Positions 34,320 through 41,295 of a stretch of 64,000 nucleotides of DNA are shown piece after piece; position 1 is the first letter of the stretch, and every line of letters begins with the position of its first letter. Source of the stretch: Actinomycetota bacterium (lineage in GTDB: Bacteria; Actinomycetota; Rubrobacteria; Rubrobacterales; Rubrobacteraceae); contig CADDYV010000001.1 of assembly GCA_902810695.1 (NCBI GenBank), forward strand, positions 1-64,000, in the 5' to 3' direction. Below the pieces are notes generated by a model. It searched no databases. It was not told where the DNA came from and worked only from the letters and a program-made list of their open reading frames with translations. Both the position numbers and the translations under genes were made by a program.

Positions 34320-35309
34320 CTAGCCAGGAGAGGCGTATCCCTGCTTCTTGTCAACGATATTGACCAGCGCTTCTCCTTGCTGCCACCGCCGGAAGTTCCC
34401 GGCAAAGAGCTTGCCGAGTGCTTTATGCCACCCCACAAAGTCCCCGGACATGTGCGGCGAGATGAAAACCTGGGGCATGTCCCACAGCGGGTGGTCTTCG
34501 GGCAAAGGCTCTTCCTGGAACACGTCGAGGGCCGCGCCCGATATCCAACCGTCACGCAACGCTTTTACCAACGCCGTTTCGTCAACTATGGGCCCGCGCC
34601 CGATGTTGATGAAACGGGCGCTTCTTTTCATCCGCCTGAACTGTTCGGAGCCGAACATGCCTTTCGTCTGGGCCGTGAGCGGAGCCGCAACGACGACGTA
34701 ATCCGCCTCGGGAAGCGCCCGGTCGAGATCCCCGGAGCCGAACACCCGCTCGAAATCCGGGTCCAGATCCCGCGCTCTCCGGGCTACCGCATTCGTTTCC
34801 ATCCCCACGCAGCGGGCGAGCCTGGCTATCTCCCGCCCTATGGGGCCGGCTCCCACGACCAGCAGCTTCTTGCCGACGAGCATCCCGGTCTCCCGGTGCA
34901 TCCAACGGCGTTTTTGCTGCAGCTCGAAACTCGTATGGAAATCCTTGACGAACAGGAGCATCAACCCGAGCACGTACTCCGCGATCGGGCGGTCGAAAAC
35001 CCCGCGCGAGTTGGTCACGACGACCGCGCTCTCTACGAGCTCCGGAAAGAGAACGGCATCCACGCCCGCACCGGCCACATGGACCCACCTGAGCCTGTCC
35101 GCCCGGTGCCAGGCATCCCGCAACTCCGTAGAGCGGAAATCCCATACCAAGAGCGCCTCCGCGCCACCGATCGCCCGCTCCAGCTCAGACGCATCTACAG
35201 CGAAGCGAACCTCTGCACCCTCCAGCACAGGGCCGATCCCGGGCGGCGGCTCCTCCCCAGTTGCGCCCAAAATCACCACGATGGCTGACCGATGGTTTTT
35301 ATTGCCCAT
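34320..35309 (-). CDS. D-2-hydroxyacid dehydrogenase
   Basis: 329 aa, NAD-dependent. Rossmann motif LLVVGAGPIGREIARLAR, catalytic Arg in INIGRGPIVDE, Glu in DVFQEEPLPEDHPLW and His in ISPHMSGD are all in place. The N-terminal catalytic half carries HVAGAGVDAVLF, typical of glyoxylate/hydroxypyruvate-type and branched 2-oxoacid reductases. It may reduce the oxo acid produced by the aminotransferase. Divergent from the GntR gene; the shared region holds TTGACA-containing repeats. Confidence 0.85.
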   Translation of the reverse strand: MGNKNHRSAIVVILGATGEEPPPGIGPVLEGAEVRFAVDASELERAIGGAEALLVWDFRSTELRDAWHRADRLRWVHVAGAGVDAVLFPELVESAVVVTNSRGVFDRPIAEYVLGLMLLFVKDFHTSFELQQKRRWMHRETGMLVGKKLLVVGAGPIGREIARLARCVGMETNAVARRARDLDPDFERVFGSGDLDRALPEADYVVVAAPLTAQTKGMFGSEQFRRMKRSARFINIGRGPIVDETALVKALRDGWISGAALDVFQEEPLPEDHPLWDMPQVFISPHMSGDFVGWHKALGKLFAGNFRRWQQGEALVNIVDKKQGYASPG

Positions 35310-35384
35310 GATTTATTCCGGCGTACTCCCCACCGAATCGTGTCCTGCCTCCAGAGTGCTTACCGTAGCCGAAAATTGTATGAT

Positions 35385-35423
35385 CGTCAACAGTTGTCAA
35401 AATACGAATAGGTAGGATACACT
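35385..35423 (+). promoter_or_regulatory. GntR gene promoter with GTCAA-type repeats
   Basis: CGTCAACAGTTGTCAA at 35385-35400 is a pair of GTCAA half-sites in direct order. TTGTCA (35394-35399), 18-bp spacer and TACACT (35418-35423) form a promoter for the regulator. The overlap suggests autoregulation and joint control of the divergent D-2-hydroxyacid dehydrogenase gene. Confidence 0.5.
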
Positions 35424-35480
35424 TACTTTAGGAGACCTCTTGAGGATGGTTTTTTCGGGGGCAGTAAAGCGACGGCTTAG

Positions 35481-36173
35481 GTGGTTATAAGGGTAATGCG
35501 AGGTTTGGAGAAGCTTGAGCCTGTAAACCGCGAGACCACGCCGGGGGTGATCGCGGCCCAGATCCGGGCCCGGATCATGGACGGCACGTTTCCGCCCGGT
35601 TCTCAGCTTGGAGAGGCGCAGCTTGCGTCCCGGCTCGGGGTGAGCAGGGGGCCTGTGAGGGAGGCGCTTCAGCGGTTGATCCAGGAGGGGCTGCTCGTCG
35701 GCAGGCGCAACCGGGGCGTGTTCGTCATCTCGCTCGATGAAGACGACATAGCCGACGTCTACCTGGCGCGGGGGGTGATCGAGCGTGAGGCAGCGAGGAT
35801 CCTGGTTCGTCAGGCTGACGCCGAAGCCCTGGATCGTTTAGAAGAGACGGTTGACCGGATGACAGAGGCCGCCAGAAAAGGTGAGTGGCCGGCGCTCGCG
35901 GATTTCGACCTGCAGTTCCATGAGGTGCTCGTTGGTTCCTCCGGTAGCAAGAGGCTGCAGAGAATGTACGGGACGCTCCTAGTAGAGACCAGGGTGTGCC
36001 TTTCGGCCCTGGAGTCCGCCTACCCCGTCCACGAGCGACTTGCCAGGGAGCACGGGAACATCCTGGCGGCCATGCGCCGCGGAGACGAGCAGGGAACCCT
36101 GGATCTTCTCGAAGCCCACCTCCGTGATGCGCTAGAAGATCTGGTCAACAACAGCAAAAATGATCCAGGTTGA
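35481..36173 (+). CDS. GntR family transcriptional regulator, FadR/FCD subfamily
   Basis: 230 aa. Winged helix at residues 20-85 (VIAAQIRARIMDGTFPPG, then EAQLASRLGVSRGPVREAL and LIQEGLL), followed by the all-helical FCD ligand-binding domain with DFDLQFHEVLVGSSGS and an H near HLRDALEDL, which supply metal and ligand contacts in this subfamily. Ligands are commonly carboxylates. Likely regulator of the surrounding amino/amido cluster. The start is GTG at 35481 or ATG at 35496. The end overlaps the next gene by 14 bp. Confidence 0.88.
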   Translation: MVIRVMRGLEKLEPVNRETTPGVIAAQIRARIMDGTFPPGSQLGEAQLASRLGVSRGPVREALQRLIQEGLLVGRRNRGVFVISLDEDDIADVYLARGVIEREAARILVRQADAEALDRLEETVDRMTEAARKGEWPALADFDLQFHEVLVGSSGSKRLQRMYGTLLVETRVCLSALESAYPVHERLAREHGNILAAMRRGDEQGTLDLLEAHLRDALEDLVNNSKNDPG

Positions 36174-36915
36174 CCTGAGCGGGGAAGCAGTCCTGGAAGA
36201 TAGAACCGGGGAAGCCGGTATCGGCATAATCGCGCCGTTCGATCTCGTGCTCGACCGGGAGTACTGGCAGTGGGTACCCGAGGGGGTCTCGATCCACCTG
36301 ACGCGGACTCCCAATCGGGATCTACCGGTGGGGATGGAGCTTGCCAGGGCGGTTAGCGACCTCAAAGTGGTGGCGCAGGCCACTCGCGACCTGTCCGTCG
36401 CCGCTCCGGAGATTATCGTCTACGCGTGCACCTCCGGAAGCTTCGCGGACGGGTTGGCCGGGGAGGCGCGCCTGCGGACAACCATGGAGCAGGCGGGGGC
36501 CAGACGCGCCATAACGACGAGCGGCGCGCTTCTCGAAGCCCTCGAAGCGTTGAGAGCCGGGCGGGTAGCAATCGGCACGCCCTATGACGCCGAGGTTACG
36601 ACAAAACTCGTGCAGTTTCTCGCTGAGGCGGGATACGTGCCCATCTCGAATGCATTCTTCGGCCTGAGCGGCGACATCTTCCGGGTCGGTCCGGCCAGCG
36701 TTCGCAAGCTGGCGTTGGCCGCAGATCATCCCGAGGCCGATGTTATTTTCCTCAGCTGCACGAACCTTCGCACCTTCGGTCTTCTGGAGGGGATCCAGCG
36801 CGAACTGGGTAAACCTGTGCTCTCCGCCAACCAGGTAACGGTGTGGGCGGCGCTGAGAACTCTGGGTCTGGCGGATGATTGGCGGGTGCCGCCACCCGCC
36901 CCGGAATGGTGCTGA
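36160..36915 (+). CDS. Asp/Glu racemase superfamily protein, maleate isomerase-like
   Basis: 251 aa, with the two-Cys active site of the superfamily: Cys90 in YACTSGSF and Cys200 in FLSCTNLRT. The N-terminal IGIIAPFDLVLDREYW is typical of maleate cis-trans isomerase and arylmalonate decarboxylase relatives. With both Cys it should catalyse an isomerisation or racemisation through an enol(ate) intermediate. Overlap with the regulator gene implies translational coupling. The following gene is a paralogue without these Cys. Confidence 0.82.
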   Translation: MIQVDLSGEAVLEDRTGEAGIGIIAPFDLVLDREYWQWVPEGVSIHLTRTPNRDLPVGMELARAVSDLKVVAQATRDLSVAAPEIIVYACTSGSFADGLAGEARLRTTMEQAGARRAITTSGALLEALEALRAGRVAIGTPYDAEVTTKLVQFLAEAGYVPISNAFFGLSGDIFRVGPASVRKLALAADHPEADVIFLSCTNLRTFGLLEGIQRELGKPVLSANQVTVWAALRTLGLADDWRVPPPAPEWC

Positions 36916-37005
36916 TAAACCTCGACGACTAACTTTATGTATGCTGCGCGGGTATTCTGGCGAAGGTTGCAAGGTGAGATTCCAGCGTGGTTCGGAGGAC
37001 CATTT

Positions 37006-37755
37006 ATGACGCAAGCTGGCGCTGATGTTCCTGGAGTCGGGTTTCTCTATCCCGGATATGCCGCTGAGGATGACTTTCCCCGTCTCGCGGCGGCTGTGCG
37101 GCCGCCCGTGAGGGCCGAGGTGGTGCATACGACGATAGGGGAGGATGCCCACCGCGTGGATGCTCTGCGTGATATGGGAGGACTTCCCCGGCTACGCGAG
37201 GGAGCCCTGGCGCTCGCCGGGCGCGACGTGAAATCCGCCGTGTGGTCTTCTACCAGCGCGAGCTTCGTGTTTGGTTGGGAGGGGGCCAAAAAGCAGGCGG
37301 CCACCCTCGAAGAAGAGCTCGGGGTGCCAGCGTCCACGACGGCGCTCGCCTTCATTGCCGCCCTCGGTGCGATCGGTGCTTCCAGGGTCGTAGTCGTGGC
37401 GACCTACCCGGAGGATATAGCAAACCTTTTCCGCCAGTTCCTCAACCACGAAGGCATAGAGGTCCTGCAGATCAAAAGCCAGGGAATCATGACCGCAACC
37501 GAAGTCGGGACGCTGGGCAGAGACGAGGTGCTGGAGATGGTTGCGAGTAATGACCATGAAGAGGCCGAGGTCGTGCTGGTGCCCGACACCGCGCTGCACA
37601 CCGCCGCGTGGATAGAAGAGATCGAGGGCGCGGTAGGAAAGCCCGTTCTAACGGCCAACCAGGTTACTTTCTGGGAGGCGCTCCGCCTGGCTGGACATCT
37701 CCGGCCCCAGGATGGACTCGGCAGCCTTTTCCGCGCTCGCAAGATAATATGGTAA
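37006..37755 (+). CDS. Asp/Glu racemase superfamily protein lacking both catalytic Cys
   Basis: 249 aa, same fold and length as the preceding gene (VGFLYPGYAAEDDF at the N-terminus). The two Cys motifs read W-S-S-T-S-A-S-F and V-P-D-T-A-L-H-T: the first Cys is Ser82 and the second Asp194. It cannot use the usual two-Cys chemistry and may be a decarboxylase-like, binding or regulatory partner. The frame extends upstream to 36937, but the ATG at 37006 follows CGGAGGACC. The 90-bp gap from the preceding gene shows no terminator. Confidence 0.78.
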   Translation: MTQAGADVPGVGFLYPGYAAEDDFPRLAAAVRPPVRAEVVHTTIGEDAHRVDALRDMGGLPRLREGALALAGRDVKSAVWSSTSASFVFGWEGAKKQAATLEEELGVPASTTALAFIAALGAIGASRVVVVATYPEDIANLFRQFLNHEGIEVLQIKSQGIMTATEVGTLGRDEVLEMVASNDHEEAEVVLVPDTALHTAAWIEEIEGAVGKPVLTANQVTFWEALRLAGHLRPQDGLGSLFRARKIIW

Positions 37756-37804
37756 GCCGGGTTCTGCCATAGGAGCTGTTTCGTGGAGGAGTGGAGGCGT
37801 AATC

Positions 37805-38389
37805 ATGAGATACCCGCTGGTTAAACTGCGTCTTCCTGATTGGATAGAGGAGTTTCTCTCGGATCCCGACCGCGATTACCCGACGGAAGAGGATCGCATG
37901 CGGCTCGTGATCGAACTGTCGTGGTTGAACGTGGAGCACGGGACCGGCGGGCCTTTTGGCGCGGGTATATTCGACCTGAGCACGAATCGCCTGCTCTCCC
38001 CCGGAGTGAACCTGGTTACCACGGCCAACCTCTCCACTGCCCACGCGGAGATGGTAGCCATCATGGTTGCCCAGCAGATTGTCGGGCACTTCGACCTCGG
38101 CGGCTCGGGCCGCCCGCCTTACGAACTGGTGGCCAGCACCGAACCCTGCGCGCAGTGCTTCGGGGCAACGCCGTGGTCAGGCATCCGGCGGCTCGTGTGC
38201 GGGGCGCGCGACGAGGACGCACGCAGCATCGGCTTCGACGAGGGACCCAAGATGCCAGACTGGCCGGCCGCACTCGAAGAACGTGGTATCTCCGTGGTGC
38301 GGGATGTCTGCCGCGAAGAGGCCGCAGCAGTGCTCCAGCATTACGCCGCGAGCGGCGGCATGATCTACAACGCCCGCCAGGGCGACTAG
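37805..38389 (+). CDS. Nucleobase/nucleoside deaminase (guanine deaminase-like)
   Basis: 194 aa of the cytidine deaminase fold. Zinc site: His and Glu in STAHAEMVAIMVAQ and the two Cys in STEPCAQCFGATPWSG. The C-terminal extension to GGMIYNARQGD and the G-P-F-G-A-G segment resemble bacterial guanine deaminases, which make xanthine from guanine. It lies just before the promoter of the xanthine dehydrogenase operon, which fits a role in feeding that pathway. Substrate assignment is moderate only; no ribosome site of note apart from ggaggag 15 bp upstream. Confidence 0.78.
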   Translation: MRYPLVKLRLPDWIEEFLSDPDRDYPTEEDRMRLVIELSWLNVEHGTGGPFGAGIFDLSTNRLLSPGVNLVTTANLSTAHAEMVAIMVAQQIVGHFDLGGSGRPPYELVASTEPCAQCFGATPWSGIRRLVCGARDEDARSIGFDEGPKMPDWPAALEERGISVVRDVCREEAAAVLQHYAASGGMIYNARQGD

Positions 38390-38436
38390 ACGAACCGGGC
38401 AGGCGCAGCTTTGCGAAAAAATAAGCCCCATAGAGC

Positions 38437-38480
38437 TTGACACGCATAAAATAATCGCGATACAATCCGCAAAGTAGAAT
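38437..38480 (+). promoter_or_regulatory. Purine operon promoter with candidate IclR site
   Basis: TTGACA (38437-38442), 18-bp spacer, TACAAT (38461-38466). ATCCGCAAAGTAGAAT at 38465-38480 overlaps the -10 and start site and shares TCCGCAAA with sites near the IclR gene. The following leader to the TTG at 38582 has no other feature. Confidence 0.65.
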
Positions 38481-38581
38481 TATAAATCCGTTTGGTGGAA
38501 GTTAGGGGAAAAGGAAAAGGCGCGCCATCGGCGATCACCTGGCCGGATCTCCCGGGCGAATAAGCCGAAAAGGAGGAGAGG

Positions 38582-39451
38582 TTGGAGTTTCTGCAACCCG
38601 CTACCTGGCGAGAGGCGCTGGAAGCCAAGTCGGCCCATCATGAAGCCGTGCCCATATTTGGCGGGACGGATGTAATGGTTGAGATGAATTTCGACCGGCG
38701 GCGGCCCGGTTATGTCCTGGACCTGACGCGGGTACCCGAGATACAGGTGTGGGAGAGGGAGAATGGGAAGTTCAGGGTTGGGGCCGGGGTTACCTACACC
38801 CGCATCATCACCGATTTGAAAAATGAGCTGCCGGCTCTTGCGATGGCCTCGCGCACGGTGGGCTCTCCCCAGATCCGCAACCGTGGCACCGTTGGGGGCA
38901 ACTTGGGCACCTCTTCTCCGGCAGGAGACGCGCTGCCGCCGCTCTACGCATCGGACGCCGAGGTGGAGTTGGCTTCGGTTGAGGGCATCCGGCGCGTGCC
39001 GGTGGGGGAATTCGTTACCGGACCCAAGAGGAATGTTTTGAGGCGTGAGGAGTTGATCTGGGGTTTCATTATCCCGGAGGCCGAAGGTCCGCAGCAGTAC
39101 GCCAAGATCGGGACCAGAAACGCGATGGTCATCGCGGTCTGCTCCTTCGGGTTGGCACTGCATCCGGCGCGGAGAAAAGTCGGGACCTGCATAGGCTCGG
39201 CGGCGCCCACGCCCGTTAGGGCCAAAGAAGCCGAAGAGTTCATAGAGGGTGTTCTGGCGGAGGGAGACCTCTGGGAGACGCGAGGAGCAATAAGCGAGGC
39301 GGCGCTGAGGCGCTTCGGTGAGATGGTCGAGATGTCCGCCCGTCCCATAAGCGATGTGCGCGGTACGGCGGAGTACCGCAGAAGGGCGGTGGGCGTGCTG
39401 GCCCGGCGGACGCTCTCGTGGGCGTGGGCGGAGTACCGGGATGGGAGGTAG
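38582..39451 (+). CDS. Xanthine dehydrogenase-type FAD-binding subunit
   Basis: 289-aa medium subunit of a molybdenum hydroxylase. FAD-binding motifs VPIFGGTDVMVEM near residues 23-35 and IRNRGTVGGNLGTSSPAGD, followed by the CO-dehydrogenase flavoprotein C-terminal domain. It passes electrons from the 2Fe-2S subunit to NAD or another acceptor. The TTG start follows aggaggag. First gene of the long plus-strand purine operon; the iron-sulfur gene begins 3 bp after its stop. Confidence 0.9.
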   Translation: MEFLQPATWREALEAKSAHHEAVPIFGGTDVMVEMNFDRRRPGYVLDLTRVPEIQVWERENGKFRVGAGVTYTRIITDLKNELPALAMASRTVGSPQIRNRGTVGGNLGTSSPAGDALPPLYASDAEVELASVEGIRRVPVGEFVTGPKRNVLRREELIWGFIIPEAEGPQQYAKIGTRNAMVIAVCSFGLALHPARRKVGTCIGSAAPTPVRAKEAEEFIEGVLAEGDLWETRGAISEAALRRFGEMVEMSARPISDVRGTAEYRRRAVGVLARRTLSWAWAEYRDGR

Positions 39452-39454
39452 AAG

Positions 39455-39925
39455 GTGCGCCTGAGTTGCACGGTAAACGGGGAGAAGCGCGAGGTAGAGA
39501 ACGTCTGGGAGGGCGAGAGCCTGCTTTACGTGCTGCGCGAGCGGATGGGACTCTACGGCTCCAAGAACGCCTGCGAGCAGGGTGAGTGCGGGTCGTGCTC
39601 GGTCTACCTGGACGGTACGCTCGTGTGCTCCTGCCTGGTTCTCGCCGGCCAGGCGGAAGGATGTGAGATCCTGACGGTCGAGGGGCTCGCCGAAGACGAG
39701 AGATTGCATCCGGTGCAGGAGGCTTTCGTCGAGGCAGGCGCGGTGCAGTGCGGCTTCTGCACGCCGGGGTTTGTCGTGGCTACCCATGACCTCTTGCAGC
39801 GCAATATTACGCCTTCCGAGGCGGAGATCCGGGAGGCCCTGGCGGGCAACCTCTGCCGCTGCACCGGCTACGAGAAGATCCTGGACGCCGTGCGCCTCGC
39901 TGCCGAGAGAATGGCTGCTTCGTGA
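39455..39925 (+). CDS. Xanthine dehydrogenase-type 2Fe-2S subunit
   Basis: 156-aa small subunit. Plant-type cluster Cys in ACEQGECGSCSVYLDGTLVCSC, and the second cluster Cys in VQCGFCTPGF and NLCRCTGYEKIL. This is the full set for both 2Fe-2S clusters of the family. GTG start with gggaggtagaa. The stop overlaps the next gene by 4 bp. Confidence 0.93.
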   Translation: MRLSCTVNGEKREVENVWEGESLLYVLRERMGLYGSKNACEQGECGSCSVYLDGTLVCSCLVLAGQAEGCEILTVEGLAEDERLHPVQEAFVEAGAVQCGFCTPGFVVATHDLLQRNITPSEAEIREALAGNLCRCTGYEKILDAVRLAAERMAAS

Positions 39926-41295
39926 GCGGGCGGATCGCCATCGAGCGGTGCGCGATCGCTACCGTGGACGCCGCCGGAACGGAGCATGGCTCCGGGCACA
40001 TCGTGGTCGAGGGAGACCGTATCCTCGCGGTGGGAGAAGGTCCTGTGCCGGATGAACTGGAGTCTTCTGCCAGGCGGATAGACGGCTCGGGTTGTCTGGC
40101 GACGCCGGGGCTGGTGAACTGCCACCACCATCTCTACCAGTGGGCTACCCGCGGGCTCGCCCAGCAGGCGACGCTCTTCGAGTGGCTGACGAAGCTCTAC
40201 CCCATCTGGGCTCTGGTGGACGAGGAGATCGAGCACGCCGTAGCCCGAGCGGGACTGGCTGCCCTCGCGCTCTCCGGCTGCTCGACCTCGATGGATCACC
40301 ACTACGTGTTCCCGCGAGGGGGTGGGGATCTACTGGCGGCGGAGATCACAGCCGCAAGGGAGGTCGGACTCCGGTTCCATCCCTGCCGCGGTTCTATGGA
40401 CCTGGGAGAGTCAGATGGCGGCCTGCCCCCCGACAGCGTGGTCGAAGACCGGGACGAGATACTGGCCGCGAGCGAGGAGGCTATTACTCGCTACCACGAC
40501 CCCGCGCCAGACTCCATGCTCCGCATTGCCCTCGCCCCCTGCTCTCCGTTTTCGGTTACGAAGGTGCTGATGGCCGAATCGGCAGAACTGGCGCGAAAGA
40601 GAGGCGTTAGGTTGCACACCCACCTCGCCGAGACGGAAGAGGAGGAGGAATTCTGCCGGGAACGGTTCGGCGTTCGCCCCGCCGAGTATCTGGAGGAGAT
40701 GGGCTGGCTCGGCGAGGACGTGTGGCTCGCCCACTGCGTCCATCTCAGCGAGGCCGAAGTCCGGCAGTTCGGCGAAACGGAAACGGGAGTTGCCCACTGC
40801 CCGAGCTCCAACGCCAGGTTGGGAGCCGGGATATCACCCGTCGCGGCGCTCGTGGGGGCGGGCGTTCCGGTAGGTCTGGGGGTGGATGGCGCGGCTTCCA
40901 ACGAGGCGGGGCAACTGGCCCCCGAGATGCGGCAGGCGCTCTTCCTTGCCCGCCTTGCCGGGGGAGCGGAGGCGCTCACGGTCCGGCAGCCCCTCGCGCT
41001 GGCGACCATCCACGGAGCGCGCTGCCTGGGGCGGCAGGATGAGATCGGCTCTCTGGAAGTGGGCAAGCTGGCCGACATCGCACTGTGGCGGCTGGACGAT
41101 CTCGGGCATGCGGGCATCGAGGATCCCGTGGCCGCCCTGGTCCTCGGCCCCACACCACGGGTAGGGCTGCTGCTCGTGGGTGGCCGCCCGGTAGTCGAAA
41201 ACGGCGAACTCAAGACAGCCGGTGAAGGTGAAATCGCAGACGAGATAGCGGCGGCGAGCCGCAGGCTCGCTGGAAAAGCGGAGGTTGCTTCATGA
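39922..41295 (+). CDS. Amidohydrolase, 8-oxoguanine deaminase-like
   Basis: 457 aa of the cytosine deaminase/ATZ-like branch. Metal ligands in TPGLVNCHHHLYQ, the His of LHTHLAETEEE, the His of WLAHCVHLSE, and Asp in GVDGAASNEAGQ. The HHHLYQW context and HCPSSNARLGAG match the 8-oxoguanine deaminase group, whose product is urate, which would place it directly in this pathway. Guanine as substrate cannot be excluded. The gene sits between the iron-sulfur and molybdenum subunit genes and overlaps both by 4 bp, so it is tightly co-translated. Confidence 0.85.
   Translation: MSGRIAIERCAIATVDAAGTEHGSGHIVVEGDRILAVGEGPVPDELESSARRIDGSGCLATPGLVNCHHHLYQWATRGLAQQATLFEWLTKLYPIWALVDEEIEHAVARAGLAALALSGCSTSMDHHYVFPRGGGDLLAAEITAAREVGLRFHPCRGSMDLGESDGGLPPDSVVEDRDEILAASEEAITRYHDPAPDSMLRIALAPCSPFSVTKVLMAESAELARKRGVRLHTHLAETEEEEEFCRERFGVRPAEYLEEMGWLGEDVWLAHCVHLSEAEVRQFGETETGVAHCPSSNARLGAGISPVAALVGAGVPVGLGVDGAASNEAGQLAPEMRQALFLARLAGGAEALTVRQPLALATIHGARCLGRQDEIGSLEVGKLADIALWRLDDLGHAGIEDPVAALVLGPTPRVGLLLVGGRPVVENGELKTAGEGEIADEIAAASRRLAGKAEVAS

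Noticed and set aside
38480-39787. Minus-strand open frame of 435 codons
   Set aside because: Antisense to the FAD and 2Fe-2S subunit genes, which have intact cofactor motifs.
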